Numbered from the stretch's first letter, positions 40,525-50,128 are shown. The stretch: DNA of 64,000 nucleotides from Buchnera aphidicola (Cinara laricifoliae) (GCF_900698945.1 NZ_LR217717.1:372001-436000), one strand, 5' to 3'. Made by a program: numbers and translations. Notes: a model not told the origin generated them from the sequence alone.

Positions 40525-42198
40525 TTAAATTTTATTCCATTTTTTATATAACTGTATTAATCCTTTTGTAGAACCATCATATTTATTATTAGTATTATTA
40601 TTAAAAAAATCATTAAATATATTATTTGCTCCTAATTTTCCTAACTCTACACCCCATTGATCAAAACTAAATATATTTAATATAACTCCTTGTACAAATA
40701 TTTTATGTTCATATAAAGCTATTAAAGCACCTAGAGAATAAGGGGTAATTTTTTTTAACATAATAGAATTACTTGGTTTATTACCTGGACAATACTTATG
40801 TGAAATTTTATTTTCATTTGCAATACCATTCAATATTATTTTTGAATTAATATCAATATTATCACCAAAAGCTAAAGATTGAGTTTGTGCTAAAAAATTT
40901 GATAATAATTTTTTATGATGAGAACCAATAGGATTATGGCTAATAACAGGCACTATAAAATCACATGGTACTAATACTGTTCCCTGATGTAGTAATTGAA
41001 AAAAAGAATGTTGACTATTAGTACCGGAAGAACCCCATATAATCGGACTAGTTTTCCAAGAAATTAAATTACCATTACGATCTATTGATTTTCCATTAGA
41101 TTCCATATAACTTTGTTGTAAATATGCAGGAAATGCATGCATATATGAATCATAAGGAAATATAGCTTCAGTTTCTACATTAAAAAAATTTGTATACCAA
41201 ATACTAATTAAAGCTAAAATAACAGGAATATTATATGGTAATTCTTGATATAAAAAATGTTGATCCATCATATATGATCCGTATAGTAATGATTCAAAAT
41301 TTTTAAATCCAATAGATAAAACAATAGATAGACCGGAAGCAGACCATAAAGAATAACGACCGCCTACCCATTTCCAAAATTTAAAAATATTCTGATAACA
41401 AATACCAAAATTTAAAGCTGCAGTAACATTTTCACATAATGCAAAAAAATGTATAGAAAGATACTCTTTATATTTTGTATGTAAAAGACACCAATTTTTT
41501 AAATAAGTAGCATTACTAAGGGTTTCCATTGTAGTAAATGATTTAGAGGCAATAAGAAAAATTGTAGTTTCTAAATTAACTTTTTTTAATATTTCTGTAA
41601 CTTCAGTTCCATCAATATTAGAAATATAATGAATATTTAGATGATTTTTATAAAATTTTAAAGACTCAGTAACCATATAAGGGCCTAAATGTGAGCCACC
41701 AATTCCCACATTAACAACATCAGATATATTTTTACCAGTATATCCTTTCCAATTACCATCAATAATAGAATCAGAAAAAATTTTTATTTTTTTTAATTCT
41801 TTTTTAATCATAATTGAAACATTGGTATTATCAATAATAATATTATTATTCAATTGATTACGTAATGCTGTATGTAAAACTGATCTATTTTCTGTTTTAT
41901 TTATTTTATAACCTAAAAACATATTTTTTATAGCATGACTTAAATCACACTCTTGAGCAAGCATAAGTAATAATCGCAAAGTTTCACGATTTATACGATT
42001 TTTAGAAAAATCTACAAAAATTTCATCTTCAAAAAAAAGGGAATAATCAGAAAACCTATTTTGATCTGTATTAAAAAAATCTTTTATATGAACATCTTTA
42101 ATATCAATAAAATGATTTTTTAACTGTTGCCAAGTAAATGTTTGAGTTGGATTAATATTTTTCATATAATCTCTTAGATCATTAAAATTATTTTTCAA
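40525..42198 (-). CDS. pgi: Glucose-6-phosphate isomerase
   Basis: Interconverts glucose-6-phosphate and fructose-6-phosphate. It is 557 aa against 549. Signature segments include NVGIGGSHLGPYM, WVGGRYSLWSASGLSI, the catalytic Glu region QQSYMESNGKS, and GSSGTNSQHSFFQLLHQG. It links to rpe (pentose phosphate) in carbon supply. It is divergent from orn across a 131-base A/T spacer. Confidence 0.97.
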   Translation of the reverse strand: MKNNFNDLRDYMKNINPTQTFTWQQLKNHFIDIKDVHIKDFFNTDQNRFSDYSLFFEDEIFVDFSKNRINRETLRLLLMLAQECDLSHAIKNMFLGYKINKTENRSVLHTALRNQLNNNIIIDNTNVSIMIKKELKKIKIFSDSIIDGNWKGYTGKNISDVVNVGIGGSHLGPYMVTESLKFYKNHLNIHYISNIDGTEVTEILKKVNLETTIFLIASKSFTTMETLSNATYLKNWCLLHTKYKEYLSIHFFALCENVTAALNFGICYQNIFKFWKWVGGRYSLWSASGLSIVLSIGFKNFESLLYGSYMMDQHFLYQELPYNIPVILALISIWYTNFFNVETEAIFPYDSYMHAFPAYLQQSYMESNGKSIDRNGNLISWKTSPIIWGSSGTNSQHSFFQLLHQGTVLVPCDFIVPVISHNPIGSHHKKLLSNFLAQTQSLAFGDNIDINSKIILNGIANENKISHKYCPGNKPSNSIMLKKITPYSLGALIALYEHKIFVQGVILNIFSFDQWGVELGKLGANNIFNDFFNNNTNNKYDGSTKGLIQLYKKWNKI

Positions 42199-42329
42199 AT
42201 AATATTATATTATTAATATAATATATATTATATATTAAAATAGTAAATATTATGAATCTATTAATATAAATTATTAATTAATATATTAATTAATAAATCA
42301 CCTATACAAATTATAAAATATACACAAAA

Positions 42330-42875
42330 ATGAAAAAAAAAAATGAAAGATTAATTTGGATTGATTTAGAAATGACTGGATTAAATCCTAGAATTCACAA
42401 AATAATTGAAATTTCTACTATAATTACAGATAAATATTTAAACATTATTGAAATAGGACCAAATATTATTATTTTTCAAAATCAATACGATTTAAAAAAA
42501 ATGAGTCATGAAACATTCAATATACATCAAAATAACGGATTAATTAAGAATGTAAAAATTAGTCAAGAAAACGAAAATAGCGCAGAAGAAAAAACTTTAT
42601 TATTTTTAAAAACACAAATTAAAAAAAAAATATCTCCTATGTGTGGAAACAGTATATCTACTGATAGAAATTTTTTATCCAATTATATGCCAAAACTAGA
42701 ATCATATTTTCATTATAGAAATTTAGATGTTAGCTCAATCAATGAATTAGTAAAAAGATGGATGCCAAATATATCAAACAAAATAAAAAAAAAAAATGAA
42801 CATCGTGCGCAAAAAGATTTAATTGAATCAATACAAGAATTGATGATATATAGAAAAAAAATATTTTTTATATAA
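42330..42875 (+). CDS. orn: Oligoribonuclease
   Basis: Degrades 2-5 nt RNA fragments 3' to 5'. It is a DEDDh exonuclease of 181 aa: IDLEMTGL (DxE, about 11-18), GNSISTDRNFL with the middle Asp, and EHRAQKDLIESI with the H and final D. tRNA-Gly follows 106 bases downstream on the same strand. Confidence 0.96.
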   Translation: MKKKNERLIWIDLEMTGLNPRIHKIIEISTIITDKYLNIIEIGPNIIIFQNQYDLKKMSHETFNIHQNNGLIKNVKISQENENSAEEKTLLFLKTQIKKKISPMCGNSISTDRNFLSNYMPKLESYFHYRNLDVSSINELVKRWMPNISNKIKKKNEHRAQKDLIESIQELMIYRKKIFFI

Positions 42876-42981
42876 AATATTTTCATTAAAAATTAATTAA
42901 TTATTATATCATTACTATATTAGTTAAATAACTCTTGCAAAAAAAAATAATCTTTATATAATTAAAAGATAATAATATATC

Positions 42982-43054
42982 GCGGGAATAGCTCAGTTGG
43001 TAGAGCACAACCTTGCCAAGGTTGCGGTCGCGAGTTCAAATCTCGTTTCCCGCT
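42982..43054 (+). tRNA. tRNA-Gly (anticodon GCC)
   Basis: Acceptor GCGGGAA/TTTCCCGC, anticodon loop TTGCCAA giving GCC, discriminator T; almost identical to enteric glyV-type tRNA. CCA is not encoded (TCAAAAT follows). Confidence 0.96.
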
Positions 43055-43204
43055 CAAAATTATTAATAAAATAATAAAAATAAATAAAAACAATTTGTTT
43101 ATTTTAATAATAAAAAAAATTAATATTTATTAATTAATATTTATAAAAATATCCAAATTTTATTTTTAAATATTATATATTTTTAAAAAATACAATTCTT
43201 TGCT

Positions 43205-43414
43205 TTAAATTTCAGATAAATTAAAACGTTTCTGAAATCTTTGTATTCGTCCTTTAGTGTTCATATTCCTTTGTTTACCTGTATAAAATGGATGACATTG
43301 TGAACATACATCAAGCAACATATCATGATTTATAGTAGAAAAAACTGGAATTTTATATCCACATGAACAAATCGCAAAAATTTGTTTATATTTTGGATGA
43401 ACATTTTTTTTCAT
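43205..43414 (-). CDS. rpmE: 50S ribosomal protein L31
   Basis: 69 aa, zinc-binding form: Cys16 and Cys18 in ICSCG, and Cys37 and Cys40 in [14 protein letters not shown] are all kept. It is a bridge protein at the subunit interface. A GC-rich structured leader lies just upstream (43433-43462), probably autoregulatory. Confidence 0.97.
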   Translation of the reverse strand: MKKNVHPKYKQIFAICSCGYKIPVFSTINHDMLLDVCSQCHPFYTGKQRNMNTKGRIQRFQKRFNLSEI

Positions 43415-43475
43415 TACATATTCTCAAAGTAAAATGGGGTATTCTAACGCCCGGCTTAGCATTTTATTTAAAATA
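43415..43475 (-). promoter_or_regulatory. GC-rich structured leader of rpmE
   Basis: On the minus strand, 20-60 bases before the rpmE ATG, the sequence CTAAGCCGGGCGTTAGAATA then CCCC stands out in an otherwise almost pure A/T region. CTAAGC can pair with GC-TTAG, enclosing CGG. Alternatively GGG can pair with the downstream CCCC, giving two competing hairpins. Gammaproteobacterial rpmE has a known autogenous L31 leader family (from memory), and survival of so many G/C bases here points to the same. The pairings are my hand fold. Confidence 0.6.
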
Positions 43476-43530
43476 AATCTTAATTTGTACTATTAATATA
43501 ATTAAATTCTTATAAATATTAATCATTATC

Positions 43531-43561
43531 AATAATACATATATTATATGTATTATTTTTT
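43531..43561 (+). terminator. Perfect 12-bp A/T hairpin upstream of hslV
   Basis: AATAATACATAT and ATATGTATTATT pair perfectly around a 3-base loop and are followed by a T run on the plus strand. It could end plus-strand transcripts from orn/tRNA-Gly or be a structure between divergent rpmE and hslV. The stem contains only two G-C pairs, so strength is doubtful. Confidence 0.35.
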
Positions 43562-43663
43562 AAAATCAATATTTAATTGCGTAAAATACGTATATAAAAA
43601 TTATATCAAAAATTTAAAAAATATTATATATATAATTATATACCATGAGAGATAATTCTATTT

Positions 43664-44194
43664 ATGACTACAATATTAAGTGTTCGTGTACAAGGAAAAG
43701 TAGTAATTGGTGGAGATGGACAAGCTACTTTTGGGCATACTATTATGAAAAGTAATGTAAAAAAAGTCCGTTCTATTTATAAAGATCAAGTAATCGCAGG
43801 ATTTGCTGGAGGAACAGCTGATGCCTTTACATTATTTGAATTATTTGAAAAAAAACTAGAAAAATATCAAGGACAATTACAAAGATCTGCGATTGAATTA
43901 GCTAAAGATTGGAGAACAAATCGATTATTAAGAAAATTAGAAGCTTTATTAGCGGTAGCTGATAAAAAAAACTCTCTTATTATTACTGGTACGGGAGATG
44001 TGATACAACCAGAAAATGATATTATCGCAATTGGATCAGGAGGTCCGTTTGCGCAAGCAGCAGCTTATGCATTAATTAATAATACTAATTTACAAGCATC
44101 TACAATAGTAAAAAAAGCATTAAAAATTGCAGCAAATATTTGTATATACACTAATCAATCATTCACAATACATGAGATATCTTCAGAAAAATAA
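43664..44194 (+). CDS. hslV: ATP-dependent protease proteolytic subunit HslV
   Basis: Proteasome-like subunit; 176 aa. The N-terminus MTTILSVR exposes the catalytic Thr after Met removal. [13 protein letters not shown] and [21 protein letters not shown] are conserved. It is followed 12 bases later by hslU; together they form the HslUV protease. I looked for a sigma-32 promoter upstream and found none convincing. Confidence 0.98.
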   Translation: MTTILSVRVQGKVVIGGDGQATFGHTIMKSNVKKVRSIYKDQVIAGFAGGTADAFTLFELFEKKLEKYQGQLQRSAIELAKDWRTNRLLRKLEALLAVADKKNSLIITGTGDVIQPENDIIAIGSGGPFAQAAAYALINNTNLQASTIVKKALKIAANICIYTNQSFTIHEISSEK

Positions 44195-44206
44195 AAGGAA
44201 ACATAT

Positions 44207-45544
44207 ATGTCAGATATGACTCCTCGAAAAATTGTACAAGAACTTAACAAACATATAATTGGACAAGAAAACGCTAAACGTGCTGTTGCTATAGCGTTAA
44301 GAAATCGTTGGAGAAGAATGCAATTAAATTCAGAATTACGCAACGAGATAACTCCTAAAAATATTTTAATGATTGGCCCTACTGGAATTGGAAAAACAGA
44401 AATTGCACGCCGGTTAGCTAAATTAGCTAACGCTCCTTTTATTAAAGTAGAAGCAACAAAATTTACCGAAGTAGGTTATGTAGGAAAAGAAGTAGATTCT
44501 ATAATTCGTGATTTAACAGAATTAGCAATTAAAATGATTCGCACACAAAACATAGAAAAAAATAAAAAATATGCAAAAAAACGTGCAGAGGAAAGAATTT
44601 TAAAAATATTAATACCAACACCCAATGATAAAAAATGGGAAAATAATGATTCAATAGAAAAACCAAAAAATACAATTAAAATTTTTAAAAAAAAATTACG
44701 TGACGGAACACTTGATAATAAAGAAATTGAAATACAAATAACTACTACACCTCTCGGAATAGAAATTATGTCTCCTCCAGGAATGGAAGAATTAACAAAT
44801 CAATTACAATCGTTATTTCAAAATTTGGGAGGAAAAAAAAAAAAATTACGTAAACTTAAAATCAAAGATGCAATGAAATTAATTACTGAAGAAGAAGCAG
44901 CTAAACTAATAAATTTAGAAGAATTAAAAACACAAGCAATACACTCAGTAGAACAAAACAGTATTGTATTTATCGATGAAATTGATAAAATTTGCAAACA
45001 TCATTCTTCTGCATCAAATTCTGATGTATCTCGAGAAGGAGTACAAAGAGATCTATTGCCTCTAATTGAAGGATGTACTGTATCTACAAAACATGGCTCA
45101 GTTAAAACAGATCATATCTTATTTATAGCATCTGGAGCATTTCAAACATCCACTCCTTCTGATTTAATTCCTGAATTACAAGGAAGGTTACCTATACGAG
45201 TAGAACTAAATGCATTGACAATAGATGACTTTGAAAGAATTTTAACTGAACCAAATACATCAATTACCACTCAATATACATCCTTAATAAAAACTGAGGG
45301 AGTAGATATTATTTTTACAAAAAAAGGAATTCGTAAGATAGCTGAAGCAGCATGGCAAATCAATGAATCTATGGAGAATATCGGAGCCCGAAGATTATAT
45401 ACAGTATTAGAAAAATTAATGGAAGATATCTCATTTCACTCTAATGAAAAATATGGTCAAAAAATTTATATTGATGAAAATTATGTAAGTCTACATCTAG
45501 ATAAACTAATAGAAAATCAAGATTTAAGTCGATTTATTTTATAA
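44207..45544 (+). CDS. hslU: HslU ATPase subunit of the HslUV protease
   Basis: AAA+ unfoldase; 445 aa, full length. Walker [16 protein letters not shown], the pore motif GYVG in [12 protein letters not shown], Walker [11 protein letters not shown] and the C-terminal DLSRFIL that docks in HslV are intact. AAAAGGA precedes the start. The transcript ends at a clear hairpin (45587-45626). Confidence 0.98.
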   Translation: MSDMTPRKIVQELNKHIIGQENAKRAVAIALRNRWRRMQLNSELRNEITPKNILMIGPTGIGKTEIARRLAKLANAPFIKVEATKFTEVGYVGKEVDSIIRDLTELAIKMIRTQNIEKNKKYAKKRAEERILKILIPTPNDKKWENNDSIEKPKNTIKIFKKKLRDGTLDNKEIEIQITTTPLGIEIMSPPGMEELTNQLQSLFQNLGGKKKKLRKLKIKDAMKLITEEEAAKLINLEELKTQAIHSVEQNSIVFIDEIDKICKHHSSASNSDVSREGVQRDLLPLIEGCTVSTKHGSVKTDHILFIASGAFQTSTPSDLIPELQGRLPIRVELNALTIDDFERILTEPNTSITTQYTSLIKTEGVDIIFTKKGIRKIAEAAWQINESMENIGARRLYTVLEKLMEDISFHSNEKYGQKIYIDENYVSLHLDKLIENQDLSRFIL

Positions 45545-45586
45545 AAAATATTAAATATTATTGTTAAAAATTATTTTTATTAAATT

Positions 45587-45626
45587 AATTGCCTATCTTT
45601 AAAATAACTGCTCGTGATAGGCAATT
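45587..45626 (+). terminator. hslVU terminator hairpin
   Basis: An 11-bp perfect stem, AATTGCCTATC/GATAGGCAATT, with an 18-base loop, located 42 bases after the hslU stop. The trailing sequence is ATTTAAT rather than a pure T-tract. It lies between convergent hslU and zapB and may serve both. Confidence 0.7.
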
Positions 45627-45709
45627 ATTTAATAAATTAAATCATAATAACAAATATATCAATTTAATTTCATTTTTAAAAAATTAAATATTTATAAAAT
45701 GAAAATTAA

Positions 45710-45952
45710 TTACTCTAAATTATTAATTTGTTCTAATAAAGATTTTATTTTACGTTTCCATTTCATTCTTTCTTCTTGTATCAAAATATTTTTTTCTTCT
45801 ATACGTTCTTTTAAAGAATAAATATTTTTTAATTTTTCTTTTAAACTTTGATTTTTCAATTTTAAATTATTTATTTCTAATTTTAATAATGAAATATAAT
45901 CTACAGATTTTTGTACTTTTATTTCTAAATCAGAAAATACCTCTAAAACCAT
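45710..45952 (-). CDS. zapB: Cell division protein ZapB
   Basis: 80-aa coiled-coil protein. Heptad-like Leu/Ile spacing runs through nearly the whole length. LEVFSDLEIKVQKSVDYISLLKLEI aligns with E. coli ZapB. The family supports Z-ring assembly together with ZapA. It is next to hslVU, as in enteric bacteria; glpFK beyond it is gone. Confidence 0.92.
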   Translation of the reverse strand: MVLEVFSDLEIKVQKSVDYISLLKLEINNLKLKNQSLKEKLKNIYSLKERIEEKNILIQEERMKWKRKIKSLLEQINNLE

Positions 45953-46311
45953 AACAGTACCATTTAAATATAAAACATTTATTAATGCAATGTAAGAATA
46001 TCGACAATATATACATTGCTATAAAATACTGATATATAAAAATATATCTCCAAATTAGAGATAATTATCTTATTAAGATATTTATATTTATAAAAATAAA
46101 TATATTAATAATTAAATACCATTAATAATAATTTTTTTTAATAAATTTTAAAAATTATTTAATATAAATAAAAAATAATTGGTAAAATAAAAATAATATT
46201 ATTTTAATAAAATTCATTAAAAAAAGCAATTTATATTTTATATAACTATAAATTTAATCTTATTAAATATTAAGATAATTTTCATAACAATATTATTAGG
46301 AATATTATTAT
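45953..46311. other. 359-base gap between divergent zapB and fpr
   Basis: No gene seen. The enteric glpF-glpK-glpX segment would be here and has left nothing readable. An 8-bp perfect stem GCAATGTA/TACATTGC (45987-46019) lies 35 bases before the zapB start, and a shorter ATCTC/GAGAT hairpin is close to 46.05 kb. The remainder is A/T filler that presumably holds both promoters. Confidence 0.55.
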
Positions 46312-47058
46312 ATGAATAAATGGTTAAAAATACATTTAATAGAATTAAAAAAATGGAAAAATAATTTATTTACATTAGTTATACAAGCTCCTATTAATTC
46401 ATTTATTGCTGGTCAATTTACAAAATTATCATACATAAATTCAAAAAAACAAAGAATACAAAGAGCTTATTCATTCATAAATCCACCAAATAATAAAAAT
46501 TTAGAATTTTATATTTTATTAATTCAAAAAGGAAAATTAACACCACAATTATATGATATATATAATCATGATATTTTTATTGCAAAAAATTCGTTTGGTT
46601 TTTTTACTATAGAAGAATTACCGAGTAAAGAAAATATTTGGATGATTGCAACTGGAACAGCATTAGGCCCTTACTGTTCTATTTTACAATATGAAAATGT
46701 TTTAAAAAAATTTAATAAAATAATTTTAATATATGCAGTAAAATACAGTGTAGATTTAAATTATTTAAGTTTATTTAAAAAAATAAAAAAAATATATAAG
46801 GATAAAATTATTATCAAAATAATATTAAGTCAAGAAAAAAATAAAAAATATTTACATGGACGAATACCCGATTTAATTAATTCAGGAAAATTAGAAAAAT
46901 CTATTCATGAACCATTGAACGCAGATACATCACATGTAATGTTATGTGGAAATCCTAATATGATTCAAGATACACAAAAAATATTATTTTCATTAAAAAA
47001 TATGAAAAAACATTTTCGAAGAAATCCAGGACACATTACTAGTGAAAATTATTGGTAA
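46312..47058 (+). CDS. fpr: Ferredoxin/flavodoxin-NADP reductase
   Basis: FAD enzyme that moves electrons between NADPH and ferredoxin or flavodoxin. It is 248 aa, the E. coli length. FAD-binding RAYSFINPP (about 44-52), GTALGPYCSIL (NADP region), and the VMLCGNPNMIQDTQ segment with the family C-terminus ENYW are present. It is a plausible electron source for Fe-S assembly with fdx at 62.4 kb. Confidence 0.96.
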   Translation: MNKWLKIHLIELKKWKNNLFTLVIQAPINSFIAGQFTKLSYINSKKQRIQRAYSFINPPNNKNLEFYILLIQKGKLTPQLYDIYNHDIFIAKNSFGFFTIEELPSKENIWMIATGTALGPYCSILQYENVLKKFNKIILIYAVKYSVDLNYLSLFKKIKKIYKDKIIIKIILSQEKNKKYLHGRIPDLINSGKLEKSIHEPLNADTSHVMLCGNPNMIQDTQKILFSLKNMKKHFRRNPGHITSENYW

Positions 47059-47108
47059 TATTATTATATTATTCATTATATATAATATATGAAATATAAT
47101 TTTTCTTC

Positions 47109-47142
47109 GGAATTGATTCCCGTAAACACAGGAATCAATTCC
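47109..47142. terminator. Perfect 12-bp hairpin after fpr
   Basis: GGAATTGATTCC and GGAATCAATTCC pair perfectly around a 10-base loop, 50 bases after fpr and 65 before the end of the convergent orphan gene. No T-tract follows on either strand, so it may act as a transcript-stabilising or bidirectional end rather than a classic intrinsic terminator. Confidence 0.6.
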
Positions 47143-47207
47143 AAATACATGCAATAAATATATAAATCAATTCTTTTTAATAAAAAATAAAATAATAATA
47201 CAATTAA

Positions 47208-48104
47208 TTATTGCACAAAAAATGAATATCTTACTTCTGGATTAGAATCTTTACTAATAATCATAGCAGCACGAACACCATATTGATTAATTTCATCAAT
47301 ATTATCAGAATAAGAAGATTGTAAATCTGCTGTTTTAGTAACTGCAACTTTATACACACCCGGACTAATTTCATCAATTTCATATGCAAAACGTACATTA
47401 TCAGATGCTCGATATTCAACTTCTGGGTAACGATAAGACAAATTATTCCATGCGGCATCGAGTATTTCAGGATGCAAATAAGTAGAAATTAATTGTTGTG
47501 ATTCATAATCAGTAATAGAAGTCTGAAATATATTCATTATATCTGGAGCTTGATTAGAAGGAATTTTTTTTCCATTCAAAAAAACAGTTTTATTATCTAT
47601 ATTACTCAAAAATTTTTGCGCTAATTGACCAGTTTTAGTTAATTTTTTAAATGATTGTTGTAATTTTTTTGAAAACAGAGCAGTTTTATTTGAAAAATTA
47701 ACAGAATGCAATATATTCCAATTTATATGAGATTTATTAAAAACTTCCAAAAAGAAATCTTTAACAAGATCATGTGTTGAATTACATTGTGATATATTAT
47801 AAAAATCAGATTCACTCATTGAATTATTACAATATTCTTCCGTAGATACAGTATCAATAGTATTAAAAGATTTTTCATTATCTTTCAATTCACAAGAAGA
47901 ATTTTCATTAGAATATATAAAATTTTCTTGATCATCTTTACTTTTTGGAACAATATGCGCTATATATTCTTGATTAGCATTATTAATAATTGCAACATCA
48001 ACATTTTTTAAATTTTTATTATTTAATACACTGCTATTATCAAATTTTTTTATAATTTCTGAGTTAAGATGTATATTAGATCTTATTGAAGAAACTGATG
48101 ACAT
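47208..48104 (-). CDS. Orphan protein, 298 aa, unrecognised
   Basis: I do not recognise this protein. Its start has an AAAGGA site ten bases upstream. Residues 1-115 are Ser/Asn/Asp-rich and probably unstructured, with no signal peptide or membrane segment. Residues about 125-298 look folded: an amphipathic Lys-rich helical part, then an aromatic-rich beta region (YRYPEVEYRASDNVRFAYE, PGVYKVAVTKTADL) ending VRYSFFVQ. The 3' part of the gene is richer in G/C than its neighbours: 47401-47460 has 25 G/C of 60. That suggests protein-level constraint. Buchnera genomes carry lineage-specific orphans (named yba in the pea-aphid strain), and this may be one; I cannot confirm which. Confidence 0.85.
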   Translation of the reverse strand: MSSVSSIRSNIHLNSEIIKKFDNSSVLNNKNLKNVDVAIINNANQEYIAHIVPKSKDDQENFIYSNENSSCELKDNEKSFNTIDTVSTEEYCNNSMSESDFYNISQCNSTHDLVKDFFLEVFNKSHINWNILHSVNFSNKTALFSKKLQQSFKKLTKTGQLAQKFLSNIDNKTVFLNGKKIPSNQAPDIMNIFQTSITDYESQQLISTYLHPEILDAAWNNLSYRYPEVEYRASDNVRFAYEIDEISPGVYKVAVTKTADLQSSYSDNIDEINQYGVRAAMIISKDSNPEVRYSFFVQ

Positions 48105-48580
48105 AATATTTCTGTCCTTTTATATTTATTAAATACAACATATCAATAAAATTAATTTATAAAATGTTTTTTAAAATCAAAAAATCACAAAAAAATAAAT
48201 TAAAATACATTAAATTTTTGTTATAAAAACAATAGTATATTTATTATATATTTAAATATATTTTTAACAATTAAAATTATTAAAAATATTTTTTATATAT
48301 TTAATTTTTAATCATAAATATGATTTATAAATGTTTATATGAAAAATCATTTTATTAAAAATAAATATATATTTATTTATTTAAAAGTTAATATTTAGAT
48401 ATTAATTTTTAAATCTAATCTTATATTTCTTATATACTGCACAACGTAAAAAAAGTCAAATAATAAATTCATTATTTACATAAAAATATTTTATATAAAG
48501 AATTAAATTATATTTAATATATAGAAATTTGTATATAAAAATTAAAAATTAATAAATATATATAAAAATATATTCAAAAA
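48105..48580. other. 476-base A/T gap upstream of the orphan gene
   Basis: This is the longest gene-free stretch in the window, between the orphan start and the dapF stop on the minus strand. No frame of length or family match was seen on either strand. A slightly less A/T segment near 48430-48455 (ATACTGCACAACG) is the only feature and has no structure I can define. Confidence 0.6.
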
Positions 48581-49428
48581 TTAATAACAAATAGTTCCGT
48601 CATATACATGTTGTGCTTCTCCTGACATATATAACTTATGCCCTGGTAATCCAAACCAATCAATTTTTAAATAACCTTGTTGTAAAATAACAGTAACATG
48701 ATGAGATAGTTTTTTACTTCGTATACCTACCGCAACAGCCGCACATGCTCCACTACCACAAGCTTGTGTCTCTCCAACATGACGCTCATATACACGAAGT
48801 AAAATTTTTTTTTTAGATAATATTTGCATAAATCCCACATTAACACCTTCAGGAAATAAAATATGTTGCGATAATTTTAAACCTATTTCATTAACTTGAA
48901 CTTTTTTAATATCACTAACTTGAATAATACAGTGAGGATTTCCCATAGAAACAACACTAAATATATATTTTTTTTTATTAATAAATAAAGAATAATTTAA
49001 TTGCGTAGTAGTATGAATAAATGGAATATATTTAGGAATAAAAACCGGTTCTCCCATATCTACTTTAAAAATATTATCATTAATATGTTCTAAAAACAAA
49101 TACCTATTTTTTGTACTAACACAAACTATTTTTTTATTGATTTTTTTTTTAATAAATAAATAATATGCAATACACCTAGCACCATTTCCACATTGTTCAA
49201 CTTCCAAACCATTAGAATTAAAAATTCTATAATGAAAATCAGCTTTTTGACAATTTGATCTTTGAAGTATTAACAATTGATCAAAACCAATACCTAAATA
49301 TCTATGTGACCATTGACATATTAATTGTGAAGAAAAAAAAAATTATTATTGATCGAGTCAATTAAAATAAAATCATTCCCTAAACCATGCATCTTAGAAA
49401 ACAAAACGATATTTTTTTTTAAAAACAT
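48581..49428 (-). CDS. dapF: Diaminopimelate epimerase, frame interrupted at an A/T tract
   Basis: Interconverts LL- and meso-diaminopimelate for lysine and peptidoglycan. The N-terminus is FSKMHGLGNDFILIDSI. After NNNFFF the frame meets ten T (minus strand; plus-strand A at 49333-49342) and stops within a few codons. In the next frame the protein resumes SQLICQWSHRYLGIGFDQLL and continues to the end (VYDGTICY). Both catalytic Cys are intact, in EQCGNGAR and ACGSGACAA. One extra T gives 282 aa against 274 in E. coli. The enzyme should be essential, so slippage or an undercall is likely. Start at 49426-49428. A conventional caller would begin at an internal TTG (49276) and lose the first 50 residues. 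Confidence 0.85.
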
Positions 49429-49514
49429 ATTAATTATTCCTCATATAAAAAATAGATGTTATAATCAAAATTATTAAATAAATTATTTAAAAATATTTTT
49501 ATATTAGGTTAAAT

Positions 49515-49853
49515 ATGCGTGATTTATTATTTTTTAAAAGATTTAAAAAAACATTATTAATGATAGAAAAAATTATAAATCAAAATGATGAAAAAATAGA
49601 TATAGATTATTTTTTATCAAATAATATGATGACTATCATATTTAAAAACAAAAAAAAAGTAATTATTACTTCTCAAGTATATTTACATCAATTATGGATA
49701 GCTACCTCTATTCAAGGATATCATCTAATATATGATAATTATACCTGGACATGTATACGTACAAAAAAAAATATTAAAAATATTTTAAAAAAAGAATTTT
49801 TTATACAAACTAATTGTACAATAGATTTTATCTTATTAAAAATAATAAAATAA
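49515..49853 (+). CDS. cyaY: Iron-sulfur assembly protein CyaY (frataxin)
   Basis: Frataxin family regulator of IscS and iron donor candidate. It is 112 aa against 106. The acidic first helix is shortened. The beta-sheet core is conserved: IIFKNKKKVIITSQVYLHQLWIA, GYHLIYDNYTW. It is divergent from dapF, as in enteric bacteria. It belongs functionally with the isc genes at 58.5 kb. Confidence 0.9.
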   Translation: MRDLLFFKRFKKTLLMIEKIINQNDEKIDIDYFLSNNMMTIIFKNKKKVIITSQVYLHQLWIATSIQGYHLIYDNYTWTCIRTKKNIKNILKKEFFIQTNCTIDFILLKIIK

Positions 49854-49871
49854 AAAATTATGTATTTATTA

Positions 49872-49945
49872 TCGGCGAAAGAGGATTTGAACCTCTGACC
49901 CACTGGTCCCAAACCAGTTGCGCTACCAAGCTGCGCTATTCGCCG
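49872..49945 (-). tRNA. tRNA-Pro (anticodon UGG)
   Basis: Minus-strand cloverleaf with acceptor CGGCGAA/TTCGCCG and anticodon loop TTTGGGA giving UGG. It closely matches enteric proM and is the last of an argX-hisR-proM series; leuT, between hisR and proM in E. coli, is missing. CCA is not encoded. Confidence 0.96.
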
Positions 49946-50017
49946 ATATAATCGAATAAAAAATTTATCATTAATTTTTTTATTCATAAAAATTAATTAA
50001 TAATATAAATATATATA

Positions 50018-50091
50018 GGTGGTCAATGGGATTTGAACCCATGACCGCTGGAATCACAATCCAGAGCTCTACCAACTAAGCTATGACCACC
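50018..50091 (-). tRNA. tRNA-His (anticodon GUG)
   Basis: Minus-strand cloverleaf, anticodon loop TTGTGAT giving GUG. The extra 5' G (-1) specific to tRNA-His is encoded and pairs with C73. It matches enteric hisR and lies between tRNA-Arg and tRNA-Pro. CCA is not encoded. Confidence 0.96.
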
Positions 50092-50128
50092 AAAAAATAA
50101 ATATAATATCTCTTTATACTTTCTAAAT

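Noticed and set aside
43415-43663. Sigma-32 heat-shock promoter for hslVU
   Set aside because: CCCC near 43436 lies on the minus strand and belongs to the rpmE leader; no matching -35/-10 pair faces hslV.
47261-47458. Alternative 65-codon frame within the orphan gene
   Set aside because: It is Leu/Met-rich and has no ribosome-binding site. The longer frame has a good start and protein-like composition.
48105-48580. A possible second orphan or RNA gene in the longest gap
   Set aside because: No frame, no G/C enrichment and no stable hairpin could be found on either strand.
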